Shown piece by piece: positions 52,275-61,514 of a DNA stretch of 64,000 nt. The translations under genes and the position numbers were made by a program. The stretch is from Kitasatospora sp. NBC_00374. Lineage in GTDB: Bacteria; Actinomycetota; Actinomycetes; Streptomycetales; Streptomycetaceae. Location of the stretch: contig NZ_CP107965.1 of assembly GCF_041434935.1 (NCBI RefSeq), forward strand, positions 62,001-126,000. Reading direction: 5' to 3'. Every line of letters starts with the position of its first letter. Positions within the stretch are counted from its first letter, which is position 1. Under the pieces are notes generated by a model, which worked only from the letters and a program-made list of their open reading frames with translations, searched no databases and was not told the DNA's origin.

Positions 52275-52434
52275 ACCGCGGACCGTACCCACGGCCAGGG
52301 CTGGCAACTCGGCTGGGCCGGTTGTTCGACGGGTGAAGCGGCCCTCGGCCGTCGCGTGCCTCGTCTGGGCACGAGTGGACGGTGCCACATCCGTGCCCCT
52401 ACGCCAGGGCCCGCCCGGGCTCTACCATCGCCTC

Positions 52435-52689
52435 ATGACCGTAGAGCTGACGACCCGTCTGGACGACGCACTGGTCCGCGAGCTGAGGGAGCGGGCGGCG
52501 AGTGCGGGCATCGACGTCGACACCCTGATCGGCCGGGTCCTCACCGCCGATCACCTGGCCGCCAGCGGCACCCGCGAGGAGCGGATCGCCCGTGCCACCG
52601 CGCTGGCCGCCGCGGCCGTTCACGACTGGAACCGCGCCGGCCGCCCCGAGGACGACGGCGTCGACTTCGACGACCTCTTTCTCCGGTGA
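52435..52689 (+). CDS. Ribbon-helix-helix antitoxin-like protein
   Basis: 84 residues from the ATG at 52435. The N-terminal strand and two helices (VELTTRLDDALVRELRERAA, then IDVDTLIGRVL) match RHH DNA-binding antitoxins. An acidic C-terminal tail (EDDGVDFDDLFL) is suited to bind a toxin. Its stop overlaps the next GTG. Confidence 0.65.
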   Translation: MTVELTTRLDDALVRELRERAASAGIDVDTLIGRVLTADHLAASGTREERIARATALAAAAVHDWNRAGRPEDDGVDFDDLFLR

Positions 52690-52949
52690 CCGCCCTGCCC
52701 TATCGGGCCCGGCTGTCGGCCGAGGCTGCCGCCCTGGTGCGCACTGTCCTGACCGACGACCAGGTCAAGCAGTTGCAGGGCGGGCTGGAGCAGGCGATGG
52801 CCGATCCGTGGTCCTGGCCGGCCAGCGACGGCGACGACCTTGACGACAGCATCCGGCAGATCGTCCTTCCGGACCTGATCGCCCACTACGTGGTCCTTCC
52901 CGACCCGCCCGTTCCGCACCTGTGGGTGATCACTCTCACCGTGCTGTAG
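52686..52949 (+). CDS. Putative toxin partner (RelE/ParE-like?)
   Basis: 87 residues from a GTG at 52686, coupled by GTGA to the RHH gene. Helix-rich start, then a C-terminal strand pair (HYVVLPDPPVPHLWVITLTVL) recalling the last strands of RelE/ParE folds, though basic catalytic residues are not evident. Context is the main support. Confidence 0.55.
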   Translation: MTALPYRARLSAEAAALVRTVLTDDQVKQLQGGLEQAMADPWSWPASDGDDLDDSIRQIVLPDLIAHYVVLPDPPVPHLWVITLTVL

Positions 52950-53240
52950 CCCCGCGCACGGCCGACCGTCGGCTCGGCGGCTCGCTCTGGCTTCCGGCCT
53001 GCCGGATCATGGCGAACTCCTTGGGCCGGCGCCTCTCCCACGCGTTGATCACCGCCTCGTCGGTGTGCCGGAACAACATCTCCACCTCCCCGGGCCGGCC
53101 GTCGGCCGCCACCAGCCGCAGGCGGCACCTGGACGCGCCACTCTCGCGGCACGCGTGCCCGCTCACCCGCACGGGATCTCGGTGTGTCCGAGGACCTGCT
53201 GCTGCAGGCGGTCGACGACTCCCGCTGGAGGGTGAGCTGA
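52936..53240 (-). pseudogene. Truncated, frameshifted copy of the C-terminus of the gene at 55399-56370
   Basis: VSGHACRESGASRCRLRL and ADGRPGEVEMLFRHTDEAV closely match VGGHACRESGDPRCRMRL and ADGRPGEVELLFRHTGEAV of the intact gene, also on the minus strand. The upstream part continues only in another frame (VVDRLQQQVLGHTEIP) and then is lost. A relic of a duplicated gene. Confidence 0.75.
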
Positions 53241-53620
53241 GCGCCTCGCCTCCCACCTTGGGCGCTGTTGAGACCGCGGAGCGGTAGGGTCCGGCCGGCA
53301 CAAGGCCGGATCACCGGCGCAGATACGGGCCACTCCCGGGGGCGCGGCTGGGGGCCGGCTGCCGGCTCGCCCGCGCCCTGCCGATGGCATGGAAGCGAGC
53401 AGGCCGTCGCGCGCCGGAGTGCTGGGGTTGCCACGGTCGAGGCGGGGTGCGAGGCGACATTGCCGGAGGGCACTGCGGGGGACCGCCGGGGGCGGTTTCG
53501 GACGTTCGGGGTTCGCACCAGGGAAGAGGCTGGCCTGCACTGCGGGTGGGGCATAGGTCTGGTCCGGTCTGTCCGTCCTGCTCGTGGGCGGGGCGCCGGT
53601 GGCGGTGGGACTGGCCGGAT

Positions 53621-53688
53621 AGTGCTGTAGCACCTTGCTCTCAGTGCTGTAGAGAAGCCAATCTCAGTGCTGTAGAAATACACAGCAC
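53621..53688. promoter_or_regulatory. Iteron-like AGTGCTGTAG repeats
   Basis: Three copies of AGTGCTGTAG start at 53621, 53643 and 53666, 22 and 23 bp apart, about two helical turns. The last forms an inverted repeat with ACAGCAC at 53682-53688. They directly precede the gene at 53713. Operator or small iteron origin. Confidence 0.65.
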
Positions 53689-53712
53689 TTGACGGACTGA
53701 GGGGGCAGCACC

Positions 53713-55089
53713 ATGACGTTCCAGTACCAGCCGCTGGCCAACGGCATCAGCACCGACCATCCCGTTCCCGACCTGCCGTTCGTCGACGACACTCACATCC
53801 CCCTGGACGAGGGTCCCGAGGCGATCGAGGCCGTCGGCAGGGGTGCCGGCAACGGCATGTGGGGCCGCTACGACAACCTCCCGGACGGCGCCTGGCACGC
53901 CTTCACCACCGACCCGATCCGCCACGACTACGGCTGGTCCGTGCGCTACCACCCCCTCCACGGCCGCACCGTCCTGCTGATGAGCGACAACGACATCGCC
54001 TCCATGCACAGCCACTGGGGCGGTTCCGAGCTGCTTTTCCGCGCCGGCGGGTACTGGTGGGACGGCACGGCCTGGTACCGGCCGGGTCAGATCTGGCACC
54101 CCGTCCACCAGCGGAACGAGCACCGCAGGGTCACCGCACCTGTCACCGTGACCGCCGCCGACCTTCTCGACGCGAGCGCCGACCCCACCCGCGCCTACGT
54201 CGCGAAGGTCGCGAACTTCCAGCCCGGCGCCGGAACGGCCCGCACCTGGATCGACCACCTCGCCCTGTGGGCCCGCACCCAGAACACCCGCCCCGGCGCC
54301 CTCCCCCTGGAGCGGGCCGTCGTCAACCTCGCCAGCCCCGAACTCGCCGCAGACCAGCTCATCGGAACCCCCGAGGTCGCGGCCCTCGCCGGGATCTCCG
54401 CCTCCACCCTGCGCTCGTACATCACCCGAGGCGAGAACTCCGTGCCGATGCCGCAGGCCACGGTCGGGGGCCGCAACCTGTGGTCCAAGCCGGTCGCCAC
54501 CGACTGGGCCGAGGCGCGCCGGCGATCGGCCGAAGGCGTGGAGACGATGCTCGCGGCCGGAGACGAGAAGGACCTGTCACCCGGGGCCGCCGAGGTTCGC
54601 GCCCGATTCGCCTCCCGCTTCTTCCACGCGCTGTGGCGGCCGGCCATGCGCAAGAGGTGGGTCCTGCGCAGCCGCAACGAGACAGACGTGCAGGACGTGG
54701 CGAACGAGCTGGCGTGGAGCGTCGCGGCCAATCTGAACGAGCTCATCCCGGCGGAGCCGCTGAGCGCCACCGTCCGGCACGCCGTTCTGGACGTGTGGTC
54801 CGACAGCCTCGAACTGCAGCGCCGCGACCCCTCGTTCGAGCTCAACTCCTTCCACCTCAGCCTGAGCGTTCCGATCGCCAAGATGCTCGACTGGTACATC
54901 CGGCACGACCCGTCCTGGGCGATGATCACCCTGCGGGAGATCCAGTACGAGGCTTCCTCCCGGCTGGGGATCTCCGCCGGGCTCAGCGGCCGGGCTTTGC
55001 GCCGGTCCCTGTCGATGGACGGCAAGCTCGACGAGGCCCTGCGGGAGGAGTACCTCGACCGCGTCCTGGCCGCCGACGAACCGGCCTGA
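53713..55089 (+). CDS. DNA-binding protein with HTH, downstream of iteron-like repeats
   Basis: 458 residues from the ATG at 53713. The N-terminal 160 residues are Trp/His-rich (HDYGWSVRYHPLHGRTVLLM, GGYWWDGTAWYRPG). A MerR/AlpA-like HTH lies at about 217-245 (GTPEVAALAGISASTLRSYI) with wing RNLWSKPVATDW. The C-terminal domain is helical. The repeats upstream suggest it binds its own promoter or an origin. Family not recognised. Confidence 0.65.
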   Translation: MTFQYQPLANGISTDHPVPDLPFVDDTHIPLDEGPEAIEAVGRGAGNGMWGRYDNLPDGAWHAFTTDPIRHDYGWSVRYHPLHGRTVLLMSDNDIASMHSHWGGSELLFRAGGYWWDGTAWYRPGQIWHPVHQRNEHRRVTAPVTVTAADLLDASADPTRAYVAKVANFQPGAGTARTWIDHLALWARTQNTRPGALPLERAVVNLASPELAADQLIGTPEVAALAGISASTLRSYITRGENSVPMPQATVGGRNLWSKPVATDWAEARRRSAEGVETMLAAGDEKDLSPGAAEVRARFASRFFHALWRPAMRKRWVLRSRNETDVQDVANELAWSVAANLNELIPAEPLSATVRHAVLDVWSDSLELQRRDPSFELNSFHLSLSVPIAKMLDWYIRHDPSWAMITLREIQYEASSRLGISAGLSGRALRRSLSMDGKLDEALREEYLDRVLAADEPA

Positions 55090-55398
55090 CCCGAACCTCG
55101 ATGTCCCCACCCGCCGCATCAGCGTCCCAGCCGCGTGACGAAGCGCCTGTCCGCGGCTGCCCTTCCCCATCCGCTGTGAGGCTGAGCCAAGCCTCATGAA
55201 CGACGGCCGGCCGAACTGGACGATCCCGGGCACCCGCCACGTCTGGCTCGATGACCTGCGCAGAGCCGCGAAGGCCAAGCTGCCAGTCAAAGTCACCGAC
55301 CGTGCTCTCTCGGAAAATGCCCAGTTCGTTGCCGGTGAGCGGGCCCCGCGCATCATGGCGGTGCGGGGCCCGCCCGGCTGGCGGGCCGGTGTCGGACG

Positions 55399-56370
55399 TC
55401 AGCGCCGCAGCGGCTCGGCCTGGCCTCCGGCCTGCCGGATCAAGGCGAACTCCTCCGGCCAGCGGGCCTCCCACGCGCTGGTCACCGCCTCCCCGGTGTG
55501 CCGGAACAGGAGCTCCACCTCCCCGGGCCGGCCATCCGCCGGCGCCAGGCGCATCCGGCACCTGGGGTCGCCGCTCTCCCGGCACGCGTGCCCGCCCACC
55601 TGCAGGGGCAGGCCGGCTGCGGGATCCGTCAGCAGGTCCGCCAGCCGGTCGTGGTCGAGCCGGTGGCCGGGGAGGAACTCCAGATCGAACTTCCAGGAGT
55701 CGGCGAACGTCCCAGCGGTGGTCCAGCCGGTGACCAGCGCCGGCACACCGGCCGCGATGAACACCCCCACCCGGCGCAGCAGGGCGCTGCCGAGCCAGTG
55801 CGGGCGGGGACCTGCGGTGGTTGGATCGAACCAGTTCAGGTCCCGGGCCTCTTCCCCGGTGGCCGGTCCGGTGTTCCAGAGCGGGCGGTGGCCTCCGTCG
55901 CGGAGCTCGGCCTCGAAGTCGGCGGTCAGGATGCGCCATTGCCCGGCGGAGATGCCTCGCAGGACCACGCTGGCGTTGGTGCCGGCCAGCCGAAGGACGG
56001 GGGCGCCGGTCCGGTCGCGGTCGGTGCGCAGGCCGGGGACTCCGCTGACCTGGTTGTCGATGTCGATCGAGGGCAGGACGGTGCTGACGAACCAGCGCAG
56101 GTAGGCCGGCGTGGAGGTCAGCTTGAGCTGCAGGCCGTGCGGGGTCGGGCTGACCTGCTCGAAGCCGAAGGGGGCGACTACCGGCTCAACCGGCCACGCG
56201 CAGCACTGCATGATCCACCACTCCAGCTTCTCCTGGGCCGGGTCGGCGGGGTGCGGCACCGTCGGTGAGCCGGGGCCCAGGGTGGTGATGTGCCGGACGG
56301 CCGTCTGGTGCGGCTCGCGGGTGAGCCGGGAACGCTGGGCTGCGAGGCGGGTGAGCTTGGCCGGGTTCAC
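55399..56370 (-). CDS. Hypothetical protein, intact paralog of the 52936 relic
   Basis: 323 residues from a GTG at 56370 (GGAAGGGA upstream). Alpha/beta, no membrane segment. The C-terminal GHACRESGDPRCRMRL has paired Cys and a His that may bind metal. Not recognised. Confidence 0.65.
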   Translation of the reverse strand: MNPAKLTRLAAQRSRLTREPHQTAVRHITTLGPGSPTVPHPADPAQEKLEWWIMQCCAWPVEPVVAPFGFEQVSPTPHGLQLKLTSTPAYLRWFVSTVLPSIDIDNQVSGVPGLRTDRDRTGAPVLRLAGTNASVVLRGISAGQWRILTADFEAELRDGGHRPLWNTGPATGEEARDLNWFDPTTAGPRPHWLGSALLRRVGVFIAAGVPALVTGWTTAGTFADSWKFDLEFLPGHRLDHDRLADLLTDPAAGLPLQVGGHACRESGDPRCRMRLAPADGRPGEVELLFRHTGEAVTSAWEARWPEEFALIRQAGGQAEPLRR

Positions 56371-56731
56371 GGCTTGTCCCTTCCGTGCCGCCGGCCCGGC
56401 GCGTCGGGATCGTCGATCGGGGTGCGATCGGATGGTGTTGAGCAGCGACTACGGGCGGCTCTACGGAGCCTTCAGGCCGGGGATGCGGGAGGGACCGGTT
56501 CCCGCTCGGCGTGGCCGCCACACGGCCCATCAGATCATCTTCCACCGGCTGGCCGGATGCAACGACCCCGGCGCGCGTGTCCGCGGCCTGGCCGTTCCGT
56601 GCTCGGCACCCGCTGGCGTCAGCGTCAGCGCCGGGTCGAGACCCCAGGCGGTTGATGGCATGTTCGCGCCCGGAAAGTCGCAGGTCAAAGCCCTGGTCAT
56701 GGTCGATCGAAGGGTCTAGTGTCTCCGCCAC

Positions 56732-56793
56732 GGCAGCCCCACCACATCACCACCGGGCTGCCGGGCAGAGCAGCCGTGCCACGCCCCCGGCAC
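56732..56793. terminator. Hairpins in the 680-bp gap 56371-57051
   Basis: GGCAGCCC (56732-56739) pairs with 56755-56762, and CCGTGCC..GGCACGG forms a second stem near 56772-56793; a third (GGCCGGCAG stem) lies near 56956-56992. They probably terminate the minus-strand gene at 57052. I see no convincing gene in the gap. Confidence 0.45.
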
Positions 56794-57051
56794 GGCCGGC
56801 CTCCCACCGGCCGGGTCCCGCCGAGCGTCCCCCGTCGCTCCCGGGCCCCGGCCGCTGCCACGCCGCCGCCTTCACGGCAGATCCTGGACGTTCGTCAGCC
56901 AAGGGAGGTGCCCTGGCTCGTGGCTGACGCGTCCCGACAGGCCGGCGCGGAACCGGCCGGCAGGCTGGGGGGAGTTGTGCTGCCGGCCGGCCCGCCGGGC
57001 TTCACGCGGGACCGGACCTGCTTGGCGCCGCATGGTCGGGCCGACGTGTGG

Positions 57052-57318
57052 TCAGCCGGTGAGCAGCCACTGCCTGTTCGCGATGACCTGTGTGACGAAC
57101 TGCCGGACCTGATCGACGCAGGGGGCCGGCGCGCTGGTGGAGGCGAAGGCCCGGCCGAAGCTGTCCGTGTCGAGGAGGCCCTGCCGGTCCAGCTCGGTGA
57201 GGATGGCGCGGGCCTGGACGGAGGAACGGACGCCGTAGCCGTTCGTGGTGCTGGTGAGGGCGGCGATCTGCTCCGCTGCCCGCTGGATGGTGAGCTCCTG
57301 GTCGGAGTTGAGCCTCAT
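57052..57318 (-). CDS. Small helical protein
   Basis: 88 residues from the ATG at 57318 (GGAGG upstream). Two helical halves (DQELTIQRAAEQIAALTS, VQARAILTELDRQGLL), soluble. Not recognised. Confidence 0.6.
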   Translation of the reverse strand: MRLNSDQELTIQRAAEQIAALTSTTNGYGVRSSVQARAILTELDRQGLLDTDSFGRAFASTSAPAPCVDQVRQFVTQVIANRQWLLTG

Positions 57319-57499
57319 GAGGCCTCCGTGGCTGTTGGGGTGCCTCACCTTGCAATGCCGGAGCTGTCAGGGCAAGCGTTTTTGCAGGTCAACGCAGCGG
57401 ATCCACCCGCTCAAGGGCGAGCAGACCGGGCAGACGTGACGAACATGACCGAATTGCGTTGAGAGGGATGAATCAGCACAAACGCGAGACGGGGTTGGT

Positions 57500-58615
57500 A
57501 TGGGCAAGCAGGCGCGGCAGAAGCGGTCGGCGAAAGACCACAAGCGGATGACGCCGCACCACCCGGCGGAGCGGACGGACGTGCCCGCCTCGGCGGCTGT
57601 GCCGGTGCGGGCGCCGGCTGCCGCATCGGCGGCGGCCTATTGGGAGTTCGGCTCTCCCTGGGCCGACTTCCTCGCCCCGTACCCGACGGTGGCTGACGCG
57701 ATTGCCGCGGCGGAGGAAGCCGGTGCCTTGACGTGTCTCACCTTCGAGGAATGGGGCCAGTACGAGCGAGGCTTCCGCCGAGGACCGGACGGCTGGTCCT
57801 ACGAGGTGACGCTGTACCCCCGGGCGCAGCTGCGGGAGCTGGTGAAGGCGTGCTGGCTCAACGCGGACGACCGGGACCAGGCGGTGGAGCAGCTGCGGCG
57901 GGCCCTGGCGGAGTACGTGCCGGAGGCACTCCGCGGTCCGGAGGTTGAGGTGGTGCACCGGCCGTCGACCACGACGGTGCCACGGATCGGTTGGACGCAG
58001 TGCCTGCCCGCAGCCGGGCTGGAGACCTGGGAGGACGTGCACCTGGCGGAGAAGGACCTCGCTCTGCACGACCTCGCGACGGTTGCCGAGGGCCAGCCTG
58101 ACGGCCTGGGGTACGCCTCGACGGTGTCGGCGCGGACCGTCGCGCTGTTCCGCTCGCACGGCCTGGCGGCGCAGGCCTGCGCCGGATGCGGCATGGCGGT
58201 ATCCGACCGTCACCCGCACTGGCCCGGCGTCTGGGCGGCCATGGAGCACGAGTTCGGACCGACCTGCGACCGGTCCCTGCTCGGCCGCCCCGAGTCCGAG
58301 CAGCGGGTCGGGCACGTGGTCGAGGAGGCCGACGCCCGGCCCGCCCAGGAGCTGACGGGTCAGGAGCCGACGGTCGTCTGCCAGAACTGCGGGGTGCGGG
58401 TGAGCGATCAGCACCCCGACTGGCCGGGCACGTGGGCCGAGGCTGGCAGGCACAGCGACCCGGTCTGCGCCGTGGTCGGCTTGATCGGAGGCGACGACGC
58501 CGGAGAGTACGACCTGCTCGACTGCGTCTACCCACACGTTCCCGAAGGCGTGGACAGTCCAGCTGCCGCCGCGATCGCCGCCGCGAAGGAGGCGCGCTAC
58601 TTCCGGCGGCACTGA
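57500..58615 (+). CDS. Hypothetical protein with two repeated zinc-like units
   Basis: 371 residues from the ATG at 57500. After a basic N-terminus and an alpha/beta domain, two similar units occur: CAGCGMAVSDRHPHWPGVW..C near 233 and CQNCGVRVSDQHPDWPGTW..C near 293. These are probably duplicated zinc ribbons. Function unknown. Confidence 0.65.
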   Translation: MGKQARQKRSAKDHKRMTPHHPAERTDVPASAAVPVRAPAAASAAAYWEFGSPWADFLAPYPTVADAIAAAEEAGALTCLTFEEWGQYERGFRRGPDGWSYEVTLYPRAQLRELVKACWLNADDRDQAVEQLRRALAEYVPEALRGPEVEVVHRPSTTTVPRIGWTQCLPAAGLETWEDVHLAEKDLALHDLATVAEGQPDGLGYASTVSARTVALFRSHGLAAQACAGCGMAVSDRHPHWPGVWAAMEHEFGPTCDRSLLGRPESEQRVGHVVEEADARPAQELTGQEPTVVCQNCGVRVSDQHPDWPGTWAEAGRHSDPVCAVVGLIGGDDAGEYDLLDCVYPHVPEGVDSPAAAAIAAAKEARYFRRH

Positions 58616-58621
58616 CCAGGC

Positions 58622-58801
58622 CTATTCGGCGGGGTTCTCGCCGCGCAGGTACTGCCGGGCCGAGAAGCCGATGACGCCGAGGAGACCCAAGCCACCTGCG
58701 GCGAACGTCACCAGAGGACTGAGGTCCATGGCCGTGCCGCCTGCAATCAGGGCGGTCGCCAGGAAGAAGACCATGATCAAGCGGTAGAACACCTGCGGCA
58801 T
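58622..58801 (-). CDS. Small two-TM protein
   Basis: 59 residues from the ATG at 58801 with GGAGGAAGAA directly upstream. Two hydrophobic helices (YRLIMVFFLATALIAGG, LVTFAAGGLGLLGVIGF) and a short polar tail. Unknown role. Confidence 0.65.
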   Translation of the reverse strand: MPQVFYRLIMVFFLATALIAGGTAMDLSPLVTFAAGGLGLLGVIGFSARQYLRGENPAE

Positions 58802-58935
58802 TTCTTCCTCCAGCTGAGTTCGACGCGCTCCTGATGTGCAGCCCGGCCGCCATCGGGTGGTCGCGTTCCCGCCCGGACACGCCCGCGGTGGTCAGGGCGC
58901 TACGGTGACCCGGACACGGCGACCAAGGAGGTCCG

Positions 58936-59481
58936 ATGCCCCAGGGCAGGCAACCCGCCCACACCGCCGTCACCAAGGCCCTGCGGACCCGGATCGCCGC
59001 CGGCGAGTGGCCACCAGGTGAGCGCCTGCCCTCACGGGCCGCCTTGGCAGCCGAATACGGCGTCGGCGACGCGGTCGTCCAGCGCGCCCAGGAGGCCCTG
59101 ATCCGCGAAGGCCTGCTCGACGGCCGGGCCGGCTCCGGCACCTACCTCTCCCAGGACCGCCCCCGGCACCAACTGCGCCTGGACGCCGACGCCAAGTTCG
59201 GAGTCCGCCCCGGACCAGCCGGACACTGGGCCCTGCTGTGCCGCAGAGAGGACCCGGTGACCTTCGCGTACTTCGTCCAGGACCGCCCGCTGCTCCTGGC
59301 CCGGGCCGCCGAGGGAGTTGTTGGTGGCAAGGGCTACCTGGTGCGTGCCGCGATCGCGGATTCCGGCGACGCGCAGGTGCTGGGCCTGCTGAAGGGGGAG
59401 GCGGTCACACTCCTCGGCGGCGGTCAGGGCGCCGAGCAGGTCGTGGTGCCCGGGCGGTACTGGGACCTCCTGCTGCCGTAG
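58936..59481 (+). CDS. GntR-family regulator
   Basis: 181 residues, with AAGGAGG before the ATG. The GntR winged helix is clear (LPSRAALAAEYGVGDAVVQRAQEAL, then GSGTYL). The C-terminal domain (about 110 residues) is shorter than a full UTRA domain. Target unknown. Confidence 0.85.
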   Translation: MPQGRQPAHTAVTKALRTRIAAGEWPPGERLPSRAALAAEYGVGDAVVQRAQEALIREGLLDGRAGSGTYLSQDRPRHQLRLDADAKFGVRPGPAGHWALLCRREDPVTFAYFVQDRPLLLARAAEGVVGGKGYLVRAAIADSGDAQVLGLLKGEAVTLLGGGQGAEQVVVPGRYWDLLLP

Positions 59482-59499
59482 AGGCGCGCACCGCGCGGG

Positions 59500-60021
59500 C
59501 TAGCTGACGGCTTGCCGTTCCCGGGCGGCGGCGTAGCGGGGCTTCGGGGCGTCGGGGCCGGGACGCCCCTGCTCCAGAGCGTCCTGCACGCACTCGATGA
59601 ACGCCTGGAACTCGCCGCTGGGCAGCACGTCGTGCAGCAGGAGGGTGGTGTGCCAGGCCTCGCGGAAGCCGTCCGCCTGGTCGTCCAGGTCGCCGATGGC
59701 GGCGTGCAGGGCGTTGTCGAAGCAGCGGACGAAGCCGGCGCCCGGCAGGGGGCCGCCGCGGGTCTCCCGGTCTCTGGCGAGTCCGTCGAGGGCGGCCTGG
59801 GCGTAGGTGTCGAGCATGGGCTCGGGCAGGATGTCGGCCAGGGCCCCGGCCGCGGTGACGGCGAGGTGGTAGCGGGCGGGCCAGTTGCGGCGCAGCTCGA
59901 AGCGCTCGGCCAAGCAGCCGGCCAGGGCAGTGCGGAAGTGAAGTGTGTCCACACCGGTAGGAAGCCACGCGAACCGCGGTCCGGTGTGCTCGACCCGCTG
60001 AGGCGTGCGGAAGTCGTACAA
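59500..60021 (-). CDS. Hypothetical helical protein
   Basis: 173 residues from a TTG at 60021; the start is uncertain. Helical, with a late basic tail. A central segment (GFVRCFDNALHAAIGDLDDQADGFREAW) is acidic. Not recognised. Confidence 0.6.
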   Translation of the reverse strand: MYDFRTPQRVEHTGPRFAWLPTGVDTLHFRTALAGCLAERFELRRNWPARYHLAVTAAGALADILPEPMLDTYAQAALDGLARDRETRGGPLPGAGFVRCFDNALHAAIGDLDDQADGFREAWHTTLLLHDVLPSGEFQAFIECVQDALEQGRPGPDAPKPRYAAARERQAVS

Positions 60022-60118
60022 GCCGCAGGTTCACGAAGACCCCGACCGGGGCAACTCACCTGCCACGGCGCGGAATACTCAGCAACGGACAACCAGCAAC
60101 TCGCAGACAGGAGTAGTC

Positions 60119-60316
60119 GTGACCGAGCACACCCGCCCGCCGATCCGGTTCGTCCCAGGGGGCCAGCCCGGTGAGCGAAAGACCTGGACCGTCGCTGTCG
60201 ACAATGACCCGCAGGTGTCGCTGGAGATCTGGGCCGAGCTCCCGCCCCTGCTCCCCGACGGCCTCTACCCGCCCGGGAGCGGCGCTGCGACGGCGGAGGA
60301 CGGCTGGCCCAGGTAG
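60119..60316 (+). CDS. Small hypothetical protein
   Basis: 65 residues from a GTG at 60119 with ACAGGAG upstream. A short beta-rich core (KTWTVAVDNDPQVSLEIW) and a Pro/Gly-rich tail. Not recognised. Confidence 0.55.
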   Translation: MTEHTRPPIRFVPGGQPGERKTWTVAVDNDPQVSLEIWAELPPLLPDGLYPPGSGAATAEDGWPR

Positions 60317-60506
60317 GGCTCGGCCGTTGGCCCCGCAGCGCAAGGTTGACTACCCGGCGTCGCGGTTCGGCTCCTTATCGACGGCGTGCTGGGGCCGACC
60401 TGGTAGGACCGGATCGCCGCCGGGCGACGTCGTCCGCAGCCTGCGGACCAGACCTCCGGCAAGCAGCGTCCCGCACAGCTCGGCTGCCTGATGCCCGGAC
60501 GCCCGG

Positions 60507-60674
60507 CTACCGGGCGGCCGGGCCGCAGACCACCAGCGCGGCCCGGTTGGTGCGCCGCTCCCACCAACGTGCCCAGAGTGCCTGGGCGGCACCGAGCGGG
60601 TCTTCGGTGCCGCCGGTGAGCAGTTCCTGAGCCCGGCGGCTCACCTCGTCCGCGGGCAGGTCGGTTCCGGTCAT
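60507..60674 (-). CDS. Small hypothetical protein
   Basis: 55 codons from the ATG at 60674, with host-like codon use and one amphipathic helix (SRRAQELLTGGT, LWARWWERRTNRAAL). No clear ribosome site, so moderate confidence only. Confidence 0.45.
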   Translation of the reverse strand: MTGTDLPADEVSRRAQELLTGGTEDPLGAAQALWARWWERRTNRAALVVCGPAAR

Positions 60675-60713
60675 GCCGGGACAACGCGCACGCGCGGGGG
60701 CGGGTCACCGTGT

Positions 60714-61115
60714 TCACCCGGTCGGGTCCGGCCCCTCGTCGGCCGGGCCTGCCGCCCGCGCGCCGGCCGGCGCCAACGCTTCGATCCGGAAGCCGCGGGG
60801 AAAGCCGTGCGGGCTTCCGGAGGGCGGGAATGGGAGGTAGCCGAGCTGCATCGCGGCGCCGTTCACCGCTTGGTTCGAGTTGAGGTCCGCGTGGGCGGCG
60901 AAGAGGTCCTCGGCGTGCTGCATCAGCACCGCCGGCCGGTCACCCAGCAGCAGGGCCGCCGCCTCCATCGACTCGTCGCGGGTCATCTGCGGAGAGTCCT
61001 CGTAGAGGGCATCGGCCAAGGCGGCGAGAACGTCCGAGATGACGCGCTGAGCCATGGTCAGGTTGCGTGTACCCCGGCGATGCTGGGGCAGTTCGGTGAT
61101 CGCTTCGACAGTCAC
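60714..61115 (-). CDS. Small hypothetical protein
   Basis: 133 residues from a GTG at 61115, or 113 from the ATG at 61055; neither has a strong ribosome site. Helical N-terminal half (VISDVLAALADALYED), Pro/Gly-rich C-terminus. Not recognised. Confidence 0.5.
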   Translation of the reverse strand: MTVEAITELPQHRRGTRNLTMAQRVISDVLAALADALYEDSPQMTRDESMEAAALLLGDRPAVLMQHAEDLFAAHADLNSNQAVNGAAMQLGYLPFPPSGSPHGFPRGFRIEALAPAGARAAGPADEGPDPTG

Positions 61116-61238
61116 GGCAGCCACGATTCCACCGCGACCTCGGGCCGGGTGGATCGAGGGCGCGAAATCGAGCCAACCACCGGCCCTCGCGCGGCGGCCC
61201 CGACACAGCGAGGCGGTGGACCTGAAAGACTGGCGATC

Positions 61239-61457
61239 ATGAGTACCGACCGGCGCCCGCTGTGGCAGCCCTTCTCCGAGCCGGCCACCGACACCGCGGC
61301 CCCGCCGCCCAGCGGTGCCCGGCTCCTCGCGGTCGAGCGGGCACCCTTCCTGGAGCCCTCCGCCGATCCGGCCGAAGCACCCGAGGTGCCCGCCTCTCGC
61401 CGCCCGCTGGGCCACGGTCCCCTGGCGGCAGCAGACGTGCCGGACGACCAGAACTGA
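61239..61457 (+). CDS. Small Pro/Ala-rich protein
   Basis: 72 codons from the ATG at 61239. Low complexity, probably disordered. Weak ribosome site; codon bias is the main support. Confidence 0.4.
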   Translation: MSTDRRPLWQPFSEPATDTAAPPPSGARLLAVERAPFLEPSADPAEAPEVPASRRPLGHGPLAAADVPDDQN

Positions 61458-61514
61458 CCTCACCAGACCCGGGCCGGAGGCGCACTCGACCGGGTCCGCG
61501 GGCCTGCGGCCGGA

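Noticed and set aside
55196..55398. Plus-strand ORF starting MNDGRPNWTIPG
   Set aside because: Weak ribosome site, and the frame runs into the opposite strand of a well-supported gene; at most a truncated remnant.
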